Shown: positions 35,442 to 47,165, counted from the first letter of the stretch. The stretch: 64,000 nucleotides of DNA from Xenopus tropicalis (GCF_000004195.4 NC_030685.2:58900048-58964047); one strand, 5' to 3'. The notes: generated from the sequence alone by a model not told the origin. Made by a program: numbers and translations.

Positions 35442-35545
35442 CTGCAAAAGAGACAATAAACAAGCAGCTCCTCAAAATGTATGAAAACAAAACCAAGTAA
35501 AAAAAAGTCCAAGGGATATAAGGGAACTTCCATGCTAAAAATGCT

Positions 35546-35838
35546 CAGGACCAATGGTATTCCGGATAAGGGGTCTTTCCGTAATTTGGATCTCCATACC
35601 TTAAGTCTGCTAAAAAATCAATAAATCATTAATTAAACCCAACAGGATTGTTTTGTATACAATAAGGATTAATTATATCTTAGTTGGGATCAAGTACAAG
35701 GTACTGTTTTCTTATAACAGTGAAAAAGGGAATTTTAAAAATCTTAAATATTTGATTAAAATGGAGTGTATGGGAGGCAGGCTTTCCGTAATTTAGAGGT
35801 TTCTGGATAACAGATTCAATACCTGTACTACTAAGAAA
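35546..35838. mobile_element. TA-type MITE, left-truncated
   Basis: Starts inside the element (AATGCTCAGGACCAATGG) and ends in TTCAATACCTG before TA. The same MITE, at the same place beside the unit tail, recurs at 60766-62180, showing segmental duplication. Confidence 0.65.
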
Positions 35839-35839
35839 G

Positions 35840-36420
35840 TAAATTTTTATGAAAATGGTTTATTTAGATAAAGCTAGTTTTTACACATGAGCTATTTTAT
35901 GTGATATATTTTTATAGAGACCTACATTGTTCGGAGGTATAGTTTCCCTTTAGCTCTGAATTTCTCAAGTGCTTAGTAAACAACTGACTGACATGCGTAC
36001 TCCCTGGTTATAACTTGCTTCCCTAATCCCTATAATTACAACATTTCACAGAAACTGCTCTAACAAAAACCAAAAAGAACATTTAGCTAAGATCTCTCAT
36101 CAACTTTTGACACTGTCAGTCATTTTCCTGGCTTACGTGAAACTGCCTGACTACCTGCACATGCAGGTATTTACATGCTTCCTATTAGCTCCCAGCGAAC
36201 AACACAGAAGGCGGCCTCCACTAGTATCTGCCGCATTTTTCTTTGAAGAAGTGAACAGAGGGCATGAGACTTTCATTCTTAAATAGTAATACATAAACAA
36301 AATAAATACATCTCATTGGAACGCTGCTGCTGATGCCTAAACCTATGGGGAGAATTTCATCCTTTTTAAAACACATTTCTTTAGAAAAGTTTATCCTTAT
36401 CTAGTCTGATATATTTAGGG
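35840..36420. other. Non-coding; duplicated at 62180-62340
   Basis: No gene seen. The part from CCACTAGTATCTGCCGC (36219) to ACCTATGGGGAGA (about 36353) matches 62181-62337. Confidence 0.5.
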
Positions 36421-36500
36421 CCGGGGAGATGGGGAGATGGGGAGATGGGGAGATTAGTCGCACCACAACAAATCTCTGTTGTCATGCATTGAACCTTGCA
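36420..36500. repeat. (GGGGAGAT)n and foldback MITE remnant
   Basis: Four GGGGAGAT copies at 36424-36455, then TAGTCGCACCACAACAAATCTC. This resembles the end of the foldback element at 62380-62600. Confidence 0.5.
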
Positions 36501-36692
36501 GGTTATTTATTATTCGCCCAAAACTTTTGAATAACAACATTTGGGCATTGATTCAAGTAAAGTTATAATCAACACCAATAGGTGTACTTCTTCTTATTAG
36601 GGGTAATTCATGAACCCTGCAGTTGCAAATGCAGTGAAGTAAGGTAAAGAAGAATTAAAAGCTTTGAAAGTTATGGGAAGAATTTTCTTGTA

Positions 36693-36962
36693 CAGGTGTG
36701 GGATCTGTTATCTGGAAACCCATTATCCAGAAAGTTCCAAATTATGAGAAGGCTGTCTCCCACAGACTCCATAATAAGCAAATAATTCTAATTTTTTAAA
36801 ATGATTTCCTTTTACTCTGTAATAATAAAACAGTACCTTGTATTTGATCCCAACTAAGATATCATTCATTCTTATTGGTAGCAAAACACTCCTATTGGGT
36901 TTATTTAATGTTTAAATAATCTTTTGGTAGACTTAAGGTATGGAGATCCAAATTACTGAAAG
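36693..36962. mobile_element. TA-type MITE, right-truncated
   Basis: Starts CAGGTGTGGGATCTGTTATC after TA and lacks its right terminus. Confidence 0.6.
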
Positions 36963-37045
36963 ATTTCATGAGGAGAGAGGACGATTCTTGCAGGTTAAAT
37001 CAGGTCTACCAGTTGTGACACCTTGTAGCCAAGGTCTAACAATGG

Positions 37046-37575
37046 GGGGCTGATTTACTAATCCACGAATTCGGATCCGAATGGGAAAAATTCGGATTGG
37101 AAATGAACATTTTGCGACTTTTTTGTATTTTTTGCAATTTTTTTCATCGCCGTCACGACTTTATCGTAAATTGTCGCAACTTTTTCGTAGCCGTTATGAT
37201 TTGCTCGTATCTTGTCGCGACTTTTTCGTATTGAGCGCTCGTAAACGGCGGGCAAAACTTTCAGACTTAGCATGATTTTGGAAGCCTCCCATAGGACTCA
37301 GTGGCACTCTGCAGCTCCAACCTGGCCAAAGAAAAGTCACGATACTGAAGCTTGAATGAATCCAAAACTTTCGTACTCGGCGCGAAGGCTACGAAAAAGT
37401 CGCGACAATTTGCGCAAGTCGTAACGCTACGAAAAAGTCGCGACAATTTGCGATACAGTCGTAACGGCTACGAAAAAGTCGCGACAATTTACGAAAAAAT
37501 CGCAAAATACCGATCATTACGAAAAAAACGCATTCGGACGCCTTCGGACCGTTCGTGGATTAGTAAATCAGCCCC
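37046..37575. mobile_element. Harbinger-like MITE, 530 bp, in methyltransferase upstream region
   Basis: Inverted ends GGGGCTGATTTACTAATCCA / TGGATTAGTAAATCAGCCCC. The paralogous region near 63566 shows the empty site ACAATATGAGTCTGAC, so the target is the 3-bp word TAT. The interior is made of TCGCGACAATTT-like repeats. Short frames here are shadows. Confidence 0.8.
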
Positions 37576-37689
37576 TATAAGTCTGACTCAGTAAAAGAGA
37601 CACAAACACAATCCAGTAGGGAAAATGTGATGCATGGGAGGACAGAGAAGACACTCCCAGAAGAGGTGGGACCTAGTACCCCGAATAAC

Positions 37690-37767
37690 AACCTACATAA
37701 GCCAGAATGCTGTCCAGTACTGATTTCAGAAGGATACACAGACCAGGCACGGGATCAAAAAGGAGAG
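37690..37767 (+). promoter_or_regulatory. Probable core promoter and 5' UTR exon of the methyltransferase gene
   Basis: A TATA-like ACATAAG at 37695-37701 is followed by about 65 nt and a strong donor GGAGAG|GTATGAG (GT at 37768-37769). The segment 37576-37930 is conserved at 63566-63920 with the same donor (63774). The first coding exon begins right after an acceptor at 39457, so an upstream non-coding exon is required. The small ATG here is out of frame with the coding exon. Evidence is positional; no transcript seen. Confidence 0.5.
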
Positions 37768-37937
37768 GTATGAGGCTGTTTGAGCCGCTTTCTATCTTTT
37801 TATGTAGTGGGACAATTATTTCTTATATCTCATGTTTGAGGGACAGATATTAATGAAGTTGTTAAATTAGTTGTTGATTTTTATATCAATGTGTTTTATA
37901 TTCGTGTGTGTCATTTCAACTGTTTCTTATATAGTGC

Positions 37938-38010
37938 ATATTATCCATAATGTTTGGGACCTGGGTTTTTTCAGATAAGGGGTCTTATTATTGAATGATA
38001 TAGAGAGTTT
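37938..38010. mobile_element. TA-type MITE fragment
   Basis: TTATCCATAATGTTTGGGAC followed by CAGATAAGGGGTCTTA. The same fragment opens at 63953 in the paralogous region. Confidence 0.5.
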
Positions 38011-38259
38011 TCTGCTTTTATAATTTATTCCTATGTAGATATTTGTAATTATATTATAAATATGATTATTTTTAGAAGCCATCTACAATAAGTCTATTTG
38101 AAGCGAATAATAATTCAATTTTTAAAACATGTTTCATTTTTTCTGTAACAATAAAACAGTACCATGTCCTTGATCTTAACTAAGCTTCATGGAACCACCC
38201 CAGGTCCCACACATTTCATATACAATTATGAAATTTATTATCAATTACAATTATGAAAT

Positions 38260-39063
38260 CATTATCTGGAAACCCACTATCCAGAAAACTACAAATTACA
38301 GGAAGGTCATAACTCATAGACTCTATTTTAATTAAGTAATTTACATTTTTAAAAATGATTACCCTTTTCTCTGTAATAATAAAACTGTACCTTGTACTTA
38401 AGCCTATCTAATATATAATTAATCCTTATTAGAGGCATAATAATCCTATTGGGTTTAAATAATGTTTAATGATATTTTAGTAGACTTAGGGGCTGCTTTA
38501 CTAAGACACGAATTTGAATCCGAATTGGAAAAATTCCGATTGGAAAACAAACATTTTGCGACTTTTTCGTATTTTTTGCGATTTTTTCGGCGCCTTTACG
38601 ACTTTTCGGAAATTGTCGCGACTTTTTCGTTACCAATACGATTTTCGCAAAAAAACGCGAGTTTTTCGTAGCCATTACGATTCGCTCGTATCTTGTCGCG
38701 ACTTTTTCGTATTGAGCGTAAGCGGCGGCCGAAACTTTCAGACTTAGCATGATTTTGGAAGCAACATTTTGCGCAACTTTCCGAATGGCTACGATAAAGG
38801 CGCGACTTTTCGCGCAAGTTTTAACGCTACGAAAAAATCGCCAGATTTTGCGCAACATTCGGATGGCAACGAAAAAAGTCGCGATAATTTTCCGAAAAAA
38901 TCGCCAAATACCGATCATTACGAAAAAAACGCAATCGGACGCATTCGGCCGGTTCGTGAGTAAGTAAATGGGCCCCTTAATGTATGGATATTCAAATTAT
39001 GGAAAATCTCTTATCTGTAAAACCCAATTTCCCAAGCATTCTGGATATCTGGTGCCATACCTG
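38260..39063. mobile_element. TA-type MITE carrying a nested Harbinger MITE
   Basis: Left part 38260-38488 and right part 38977-39063 (ending GGTGCCATACCTGTA) form one MITE, split by the 488-bp element at 38489-38976. Confidence 0.65.
38489..38976. mobile_element. Harbinger-like MITE, 488 bp, TTA duplication
   Basis: Imperfect inverted ends GGGGCTGCTTTACTAAGACA / TAAGTAAATGGGCCCC, flanked by TTA at 38486-38488 and 38977-38979, as expected for PIF/Harbinger (TWA). The interior shares CGCGACTTTTTCGTA-type repeats with the element at 37046. Confidence 0.82.
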
Positions 39064-39068
39064 TACCT

Positions 39069-39125
39069 GTAGTAACATAGTAACATAGTAAGTTGGGTTG
39101 AAAAAAGACATACATCCATCACGTT
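39069..39125 (-). mobile_element. Short LINE 3'-tail fragment
   Basis: GTAACATAGTAACATAGTAA then TTGGGTTGAAAAAAGACATA, identical in kind to the element at 57327-57905. It breaks off after about 55 bp. Confidence 0.6.
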
Positions 39126-39457
39126 GTGTGGGGGAGCCATTTAATCCTAAATTAAAAGATATGTAAACTCCAAAATACAATTTTGCATAATAAAAGAAAA
39201 TGTAATTCTAAGCAAAATATACAGTGATTACAAATAATCAGTGGTTTAAAGTTATCTGCTTCTTCCCAGTTCTGTTAACCAGCTGATTAACTAAATTGTT
39301 TCAAAAGTCAACCAGGGCAGAGAATAAGAAAGGGACAAACAGAAACTGCTGTTTCTGGTACTTACAGTATATTTACAAATGACTGCCCCTTGTTAATAAT
39401 TTCCCTGGATTTAGTCAACATTGTATCTCTGGTTTTAATATATTTAACCTTTTGTAG

Positions 39458-39568
39458 ATGGCTGCAAATATATTTCATAAGAAGGAATTCTCTGAAGCTT
39501 ATCAAGCTGGCATGATTGAAGATTCTCCAAAAATTAAGAATTTGGTTTTGTCATATTTGGAAAAAAAG
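39458..39568 (+). CDS. Methyltransferase coding exon 1
   Basis: Begins at the ATG right after an acceptor (TTTTGTAG) and encodes MAANIFHKKEFSEAYQ through YLEKK. Donor GTAAGT, phase 0. Confidence 0.85.
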
Positions 39569-42500
39569 GTAAGTGATTAAAGAAGAAAGAGATAATGAAT
39601 ATCCTCATTTTTAAAGTTCACCGTCTTCATTAATATTGCTCCAAATGTTTCCAATACTTTTTAGGCCCAAAACGTACATTATGTTAAATTATAGACATCC
39701 TAGCACTAACGGGTGCAAAATTCACTCAAAATTCATGAAATTATGACAAGCAGAAGTCCAGTGTAAAGTGAGCTGCATTGGTCATGTTTTGTTTTTGTTT
39801 TTTTTGGCACATCCAGCACTAGGCAAGAACTCATTACATGCAGGTGAGAAATGCCCACATTTTAGTCATGTGCTGTCCTTACATAGTGGTGGCAATGTGC
39901 CAGTCACAGTCAGATGCAGACAATTGCACCACGCACTGGAGGCACAAAGGTTTGTGGGGGCCATCATGCTGCACATCAACAAAATGCAGAGCCAGTGGTC
40001 AATGTCTACCTGCAATGGACACCTTCAACCTATTTCCCTGAAAAATGTATTTGGTCTGAGGACTGTGCCAGCAGAATAATACAAATATCTGTACATTTAA
40101 GAAGGCTACCGATAGATGCCTTGTTAAGAGCTTTCACATGAAAAGCCATGCCTGCTAGTGCATGGCTCAGTGGCACTTAAGAGCACAGCAGCTGGCAAAT
40201 GCCACTCTGGCACAAAGTATAGAACACATACATTTTAATAGGTGTGATTCCCATTTAGCACCTAGCTGATTAGAAGGAAGGGCTCATACTCACAAGTGTT
40301 TTTTTTTATGCATTCAATGCACATTTTAGACATGTTTGAGCGCACCTAAATGCATTTGCTTATTAATTTCATTATATTCTGCCTGGTTGTACTCACAAGC
40401 ATTCAGAGTTGCATTTTAGTGCATTCGCATTTCACCACATTTTTTTAGACGCAACATGCTGCATTTTCTTGCACTTCACATGCGTTCATAATTTAGTAGA
40501 ATAAAGGGTTATGCTTGGAACTGACAAAAACCCACATAGCTGTGTTTAAAAAAAAAAAAAACGTTTTTTGAGCTCAGCATGCGTTTGTAAATACTTTAAA
40601 AAAAACAATTGTGAGTGTGAGTCTTTAATGAGCCCTTCAAATGGTAAGTATAACTCATCTTGAAATGTAGTAACAGAAACCAGTTTCTTTAAATGGTGAT
40701 CAGATAGACAGCCATGAAAGAAAATTTGTTTGCTATTGTAACTGCTGATGATTAATTAATAAGTTTGCTTTATTCTTTATAGAATGAGAAGCCATTTCAG
40801 TTGGCAGTTGATGTTGGCTGTGGGACAGGGAGGTCCACTCAGGCTCTGGCTCCATATTTCCAGAAGGTGATTGGAATAGATGTAAGTGAATCCCAGTTAA
40901 ATGTGGCCAGAAAATGTACTTCACACAACAACATCTATTACCAGTGAGTATTTTTCATATCTTTCGTATGATTTTCATTGTTCATACTTTTAGCCATTAA
41001 TAGTTTTTATTTTTAGAAAGTGCCCAATGCAGTTACCCATATCAACCAATCATATCATTACTTTAATCTTTTAACTTGCAGCTGGATAATCAAAACTAAT
41101 TGCTAAGTGGTTCCAACTGGTATTTGCGCTGGTGTAAATAAATAAGTGAAGTCTCTGGGCTACATAAGTATGGCCGTTGCCCCTTATGGTAATAGCAGAA
41201 GGGGCAATTCCAACCATTTTGCCTCCCAAGATTTTTCCAAATCATCAGACAGACAACAAAATGCTTAGAATCACCCTCCATTCATTCTTATTTTTTTATC
41301 CTTGGGTAAGTGTCATCTGAGGCAAGTTCCTCAGGTTGCCTTATGTCAAGCGCAGGACTGGACAGCAGCAAAATGCAGGGTCCTGGAAACTACAACACAC
41401 CCTCTCCAATGAACCTGCTCATCAGGGGCCCAATATTTATGTAAATATTATAACTGCAGATTACTAGAAGTGTTATGTTCATTACATCCCAAAAGGCATA
41501 ATTGATACAAGATCAAAATGAGTTGGATTTGGCAAAGAGCTACACAATAGATTCCCAAGGCATCTACTGCACCTCCACACTCTTGGCAGTCCCATCAGCA
41601 CTACCCCTTTTAGCTCAATGCTCTCCCTTGTTTCACCATACAGTTCAGCAGGTGCAAGCACCTATGGGAATGGGAGACCTATCTCTCTCTCACTCTGGGC
41701 ATGTTTTGTCACCTCAGGTATTATGCATTCCAACTATTTAATATATACATTATATAGAGGTGTTTTGAATCCAAGTATAAAAAGTAGCTCAAAGTCTTTA
41801 CATCATTTCCTCTCAACCAATGTTGTTCCTTACATTTCAAAATATATTCTTGTGCCAGCATATAATCATGAAACTCTTCTCTGCAGGATTGCCCAAGCCG
41901 AAGAACTCCCACTGGAAGATGCTTCAGTGGATCTGATTAATGCGGGCCTTGCTGCCCATTGGTTCAATCCAGAGAAATTTGTACAGGAAGCAGCTCGAGT
42001 TCTTAAACATGGAGGTTGTTTGGCCTTACATTCTTTTTCATTGGAATATGAGATTCAGTATAAGGAAAAGTCAGAGGAACTAACTGCTGTTTTTAATGAG
42101 GTGAGAAAGGAGAAAAGTAAGTTAATATTAATAGGGATGTCCAGTCAAAAACTGTTTTTGCACAATAAAATACAACTGAATTCTAACCAACCTTCCAATA
42201 CATTCATCGAAATGCAGTGGCTTTAAGAGATTTGTAAACTAACACTGAAGCAGTTTACATTATGCAACTTTCTACAGGGGCACGCCCCTCTGGCTGTCAC
42301 TGGCTTGGTTATAAACAGCTACTATAAAATGAGAAGCAAAGGAATTTAAAGCTAAATAATTTAGATTTAAATAATTTTCCATTTGAATCCAAGGGGCACA
42401 GTTATGATTGTTAGAACCATTTGTCTCAAAAAATCATAAAGGAAACCTACATGCCCGAATAATGTAGGTCTCTATAAAAATATATTGCATAAAACAGATG

Positions 42501-45500
42501 CTTCATATAAATAAACCATTTTTAATAAAAAAAAATATACTTTTGTAGCATTATGTATCACTGGGTAATCCTAAATAGAAAATTGCCAGAAAAAAATAGA
42601 AAATTGACTAAGGCCTGCCCTCTGGGCGATACGCGGGCAATACGCGGTGCACACAAACATGACAAGAGCACACATATGTGTTAGATCACATTTGCCAAGT
42701 AATAGACAAAGTTATTTCACTCTCACACCTTCCTGTTAGTTAGAGCTGAATTCTTTCTGGTCAGGTGATCTCTGGAGAAGCACACAGACCATCATAAAAT
42801 GGTGGCTCAAGGGAGATGTATAAGGGTAATATTTACTGATATATATATTCCAGTTTGGTAAGTTTCATTAATAGGCCACTTAATATTACATGAACTATCT
42901 GGGGGTATAGTTTTCCTTTAAGGAACTCAAAGCAGGGTTTTGGGCAAAAATACCTTGTTAGTTGGGTTTTTTCAGGCTGCCAAACTTTTTATTATTTAAG
43001 AGAGCTCGTTCAGGAAAAAACCCCAACTAACGTTGTATTTTTACCCCAAAACCCTGCATGAGCCCGTAGCTTTGAGCAATCAGAAATCTGGCCTAAGAAT
43101 CTGAGAAAATGTCAGCAAAGAGATTTGTTTTGGGCACCACCAGTTGAGCAGCCCTGCTCTATGCAAGTCTGTATCATATGAAAATACAATGCTAATGTAA
43201 TACAAGTCTGCACCATGTCTAGTAACCCATAGTAACAGATGTTTGCTTTCACACAAGTGACCAGTAAATTCTAGTGCTATGGGTTTCTAGACCAAGCGCA
43301 AACTTTTTGACTTTTTTTTTATTACATTATATGTAATCTAATTATTATTTTGGGTTAATGTATCTCTAAGTCTTGCCTAATGCATTAGCTTTTGCTCTCC
43401 CATTTACACTGTTAATGCTCCATACTCTAAGGGGCCCACAAGGGACTTTGTCAGGGTTCCCCCAGCAGGCCATACTAATAATAAAACAGTGCCTTGTATT
43501 TATTGTAACTAAGCTGCATAAATCAACATGGGGGCAAAACAATCCTACTGGCTTCGTTTAAGGTTTAAATGTTTCTTTAGTATACATAACAAGTAGATAA
43601 CCTCTTATCTGGAAAAAACCTACTGTATGTCGCAAATAGAATTAGTGAAGCTGTCACATAATTCATAAGGCATCACTGGCCTTATGAATGCATTCTTTCC
43701 CCAAGTTTCTCTCCATTTTTATAGAAAAGGCCACTTATCTTCCAAGTCACAGGGAAACGATTTTTCAAAGTGTTCTTGTCCTGCTGACCAAATGCAGAAC
43801 TTGATGGCCCATAGAGGCAACCCAAACTAAGGGAATGTTCTGAGAACCTAAGAATGTTGTGCCAAATAAAGATAATATATGTATATAACTATAATTAGCA
43901 AATAAATCATATATACATATCTATATATTTTCATTGCTAACCCATCTTTTTTTATCTAAATTCGCATGATACAGGCCAGTGAAACTATTTATGAATTTAA
44001 TAGGAAAGTTGTTGGTGAAATGAAGGCTATGTAACAATCCTACTGGGTTCGTTTAAGGTTTCAATGTTTCTTTAGTATCCATAACAAATAGATAACCTCT
44101 TATCAAACTTATCCCAAACTAACAGAATGTGCTGAGAACCTAAGAATGTTGTGCCAAATAAAGATAATATACGTATATAACTATAATTAGTGAAATAAAC
44201 ATATATACATATCTATATATTTTCATTGCTAACCCATATTTTTTTAATTTAAATTATCATGATACAGGCTTGTGAAACTATTTGGGAATTTAATAGGAAA
44301 GTTGTTGGTGAAATGAAGGCTATGTATCCAGAATTATTCAGAGCCATACCATTTGCTGATAAGCAGAGGTAAGCTGTAAATTATATTATAAAGTTAAATA
44401 GTATTTGTTGTTAATATAGAGCATATAATCTTAACATTTGATAATCTAAATTTCCTATGCCAGATTTAAATTCATGAGAAAATCTCCTCATGGTTTATCA
44501 CATGAAAACTCCATTTATGTCTATAAGGAAAGTGTGGAACTGAATTTTAGGGAATACGTTTTTCTCATAAAACTGAATCTGGCCCATTGTGGATTGTTTG
44601 AATGAGTAGTTGTTACAACAATGTTTTCACATAACTTATCCCTAGTATGCACTTTTTCTCACATTGCTCCCAAACCTCTAAGAGGCAGCTGAAGTTGCTA
44701 TTGCTCTTCTTTATTAAAATGTACAGCAACGTGATTGCCTAAAGCACTCCTTAGACAGTTAGGTTAAGATTTTTGGGGACTGTAGCCTCTAAATTTTGGG
44801 TCATGGAGATGGCAAAGGGATATCAAAATTCTGTTTTAATTTTAACTTGCCTGGTTATTCACAGAAAAAGTTGTATTTACATATTCACACTGTAACATAC
44901 AAGAAATAATAAAAAAAAACCGAATTGGTCTTTCAGATGTTATACCAACCTCATAGAACTAAAATACCATAGTTGTTAAAAAAACTCCTGCCAATTGACA
45001 ACTCAATTCTTAAGTAAGTAAACAATAGTAAAAAATAAAAAACAATATATCAGAGACCAATGGCACAGGAACAGCACAGGGTGATTATGGGCACTGCTCA
45101 TGGTGCTGAGGGTAAAGACTTAGATCCTCTGTTTGAGTCAAACTTCAATGCCTACTTTGGAAGACATTATAAGTCTCTACAGTAGAAAAACCCTCTTAGT
45201 TTTCTCATACTGAGATGCAGTACCATATAACTATGCCATCACAGCTAATAAAAAAAACACAGAAACACATGCACATTAGCTTTTTGTAGGTATTGATTTG
45301 CTGTATGATAAATACTGTCCATTTATGTGTTAAAGAAGATAGACAGGTCACAAGTATTCTCAAGACTGTGTGATCCCTTTTTTTCCAGGATTAGCAGCAT
45401 CTGTGAAGTATTTCTATTAACTGTCCCCGAAATACTGAGTTTCCTTCAGGCAATTTGCTTGTACAAGGAGTTCCTAGAGCAAGACAAAGATAAGGCCACT

Positions 45501-46352
45501 GCATTTCTACAAGATTTAGAGAAAAGGTATGTAGACCAAAGGTGCAAATGTTGCACAATACTGAAAACAGCAAATAACCCAAACCAGAAAACAATAAGCC
45601 ACCTGGTTCTATTCTTCCGTAAATGTATTTCTTTTTTAAATTAAAAAAAAACATTGTTATGGAATCATAAATCTCTGATTTGAAGATCCAATTATTGCCA
45701 GCACATACATTAAATTCCATTTATCACCCACCAGATTTTTTTCTATCATGCTATCAGGCCAAGAATGTGCTATGCTCACTTTCCCTGACCTACAACCTGT
45801 GCATAAACCAAAACCTTTTATAATGGACCCCTAGGCATTGCAAAGCATGTATGGAAGAATGCATGTTGTTACATGTCACTTTACAAAGGAGTATAAGATT
45901 CACAATAGACATAAGAACAAGGAGCATTTATGAAGGTAGCACACACTGATATTTTTAGCGATGAGCAAACTTGAGGTGTTTCACTTCATGTAAAAGTTTG
46001 TGAAACAGCAGAAAAATTGGAGAAATATAATGAAGTCAAAAGAAGGCAAAATGATATTGCAGTTAAAACATTATTAGCTCTGTGGTAGCACATACATTGA
46101 CCTACCTTGTAAGAGAAGCTCCTTTCCACTATGGTACAACTGAATTAATATACACAAATATACAATCAGCACATAGCAAACTCTTGTCTTATCTGTGTCT
46201 TTGTATATAGCATTGAGTTTATATTAATTGTATTGTGACTCCAGTTTCATATTTTTTTTTGCAGGTTTTTAGATATTTTGGGTGAATCAGCTTGTGACGA
46301 TTCTCTAGAATTTCATGTACATTATTTCTGTATTCTTGCCTCCAAGCCTTAA
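39458..46352 (+). CDS. Class I SAM-dependent methyltransferase (putative, DDB_G0268948-like), six coding exons
   Basis: Coding exons 39458-39568, 40783-40943, 41887-42100, 44268-44368, 45389-45526 and 46265-46352 join without a stop into 270 aa, all with GT/AG splice sites and matching phases. Motif I is DVGCGTG (residues 47-53). The acidic residue that should bind the adenosyl ribose is D70 in VIGIDVS. A post-motif stretch AEELPLEDASVDL (about 95-107) leads to AHWF (114-117), then RVLKHGGCLAL. These mark the Methyltransf_11 fold; AAHWF with RVLKPGG is typical of the vertebrate/fungal family annotated as putative methyltransferase DDB_G0268948 and related to trans-aconitate methyltransferases. 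The substrate is unknown. No signal peptide or membrane segment, so probably cytosolic. A decayed extra copy of exon 4 lies in intron 3. Confidence 0.88.
39569..40782 (+). other. Methyltransferase intron 1
   Basis: Holds a probable MITE at 40276-40640. The open frames at 39768-40141 show no domain and overlap each other in three registers. Confidence 0.7.
40276..40640. mobile_element. Probable MITE in intron 1
   Basis: Inverted ends GAAGGGCTCATACTCACAAG / TGAGTCTTTAATGAGCCCTT with GCATT-rich interior. Target duplication not clear. Confidence 0.5.
40783..40943 (+). CDS. Methyltransferase coding exon 2 (SAM-binding motif I)
   Basis: Acceptor TTTATAG, donor GTGAGT, ends in phase 2. Encodes DVGCGTGRST and GIDVSESQ. 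Confidence 0.9.
40944..41886 (+). other. Methyltransferase intron 2
   Basis: No further gene or clear element recognised. The ORF running into exon 3 is a chance upstream extension. Confidence 0.6.
41887..42100 (+). CDS. Methyltransferase coding exon 3
   Basis: Acceptor CTCTGCAG, donor GTGAGA, starts by completing the split Gln codon. Encodes AEELPLEDASVDL, AHWF and the RVLKHGGCLAL strand-turn. Confidence 0.9.
42925..43080. mobile_element. Foldback MITE in intron 3
   Basis: Long inverted arms: CTCAAAGCAGGGTTTTGGG pairs with CCCAAAACCCTGCATGAG, and GTTAGTTGGGTTTTTT pairs with AAAAAACCCCAACTAAC. Loop of about 30-40 bp. Confidence 0.6.
43975..44034 (+). pseudogene. Decayed duplicate of methyltransferase exon 4
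   Basis: After an acceptor (GATACAG) the sequence encodes ASETIYEFNRKVVGEMKAM, matching true exon 4, then hits TAA at 44032-44034 and lacks a donor. It belongs to a local duplication (43541-44035 repeated from 44036 at an offset of 495 bp). Confidence 0.8.
44268..44368 (+). CDS. Methyltransferase coding exon 4
   Basis: Acceptor GATACAG, donor GTAAGC, phase 0 to phase 2. Encodes ACETIWEFNRKVVGEMKAMY. Confidence 0.88.
44369..45388 (+). other. Methyltransferase intron 4
   Basis: Nothing recognised. Confidence 0.6.
45389..45526 (+). CDS. Methyltransferase coding exon 5
   Basis: Acceptor TTTTTCCAG, donor GTATGT, phase 2 to phase 2. Encodes ISSICEVFLLTVPEILSFLQ and a helical DKDKATAFLQDLEKR. Confidence 0.88.
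45527..46264 (+). other. Methyltransferase intron 5
   Basis: Nothing recognised. Confidence 0.6.
46265..46352 (+). CDS. Methyltransferase coding exon 6 and stop
   Basis: Acceptor TTTTTTTTGCAG. Encodes FLDILGESACDDSLEFHVHY and ends LASKP before TAA (46350-46352). Confidence 0.88.
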
Positions 46353-46570
46353 ACTGCCTTCAACTGTCAAACCTGCACCATTAGAAGACTATAATTACTG
46401 TAATTATTAACAATATTTTAGAAATGTTATTTTCAGCCTCTCTACAAAAACATTAAAACCTCAGATCATATAAGATCAGTAATTCCAATAGAAACTTTGT
46501 TTTTTATCAAAATCTAATGGTCTGAAAGGCAAATTTCCTTTCTCACCGTTATTTTGTTCAATTTTGCAAA

Positions 46571-46576
46571 AATAAA
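46571..46576 (+). promoter_or_regulatory. Polyadenylation signal of the methyltransferase gene
   Basis: AATAAA 219 nt after the stop codon, the first clear signal downstream. Confidence 0.65.
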
Positions 46577-46739
46577 AATGTAGACAAAAAACTTCATCCA
46601 ACAGCTGATATATTTGTGAATACTGTAACTGAAAAGGGACAGATGCAAAATGACTCCACTGTGTACTGAATCAGAGCTTGTTTAGACTGGGTAGCAAAGT
46701 ATTAACCAAGGTTTAGGAGCCATTTAGTAGCCATAGGAT

Positions 46740-47165
46740 TTCTTTTTTCTGACTTTTTAGCACTAACATTTACTATGCGACAAAGGGCTAAAAATCAGAA
46801 TCCGACAATTCAACAGTTGAAACTTGCCAAGATCATGTAGATGGCAGATGTCCCTTCCCCGGAGGATCCTTCTTTGCTTCGAAAACTTTAGAGGTTTTCG
46901 GATTTGTGAAGCTGTTTTTTTGTTCGACAATCGGAAAAAGTTGTAGTTTCGGTGCGACAATTTGAAAAACTTTTCAGTGACTTTTTGCCGCATGTACTTT
47001 TCCAGTTCAAACTTTTTAGTAAACGCCATATACATGGAAATAAGTTTATTTGAATATTTAAAATGGAAAAAAAAAATAGAAAAGTTTAAAGGTTGGCCAT
47101 ACACGCACCCATATTATCACACAAAACAAGGTTTCGCATGATATTCGGTGCGTGTATGGTGGATT
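46740..47165. repeat. Possible MITE remnants with a short palindrome
   Basis: The stretch 47092-47160 folds back: CCATACACGCACC pairs with GGTGCGTGTATGG. The words TTGTTCGACAATCGG and TGCGACAATTTG nearby resemble DNA-transposon subterminal repeats. Family not recognised. Confidence 0.35.

Larger units (their letters stand above)
33072..35545. repeat. Tandem array unit 5 (5' truncated)
   Basis: Begins inside kinase exon a and lacks exons b-d. Retains the 288-bp segment also present in unit 1 (33216-33505), the foldback element and the unit tail. It ends at TTCCATGCTAAA, where a MITE follows. The same unit tail recurs at 60353-60533. Confidence 0.88.
42101..44267 (+). other. Methyltransferase intron 3 with local duplication
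   Basis: Contains a foldback element (42925-43080), a TA-type MITE fragment near 43475-43640 and a direct duplication of about 495 bp. The duplication carries a second, broken exon 4. Confidence 0.7.

Noticed and set aside
37058..38967. Arg/Lys-rich open frames in the 37-39 kb MITEs
   Set aside because: They arise from TCGCGAC/AAAAA-type subterminal repeats and occur on both strands.
39768..40141. Coding exon in methyltransferase intron 1
   Set aside because: Three overlapping frames, no domain, and the spliced gene is complete without it.
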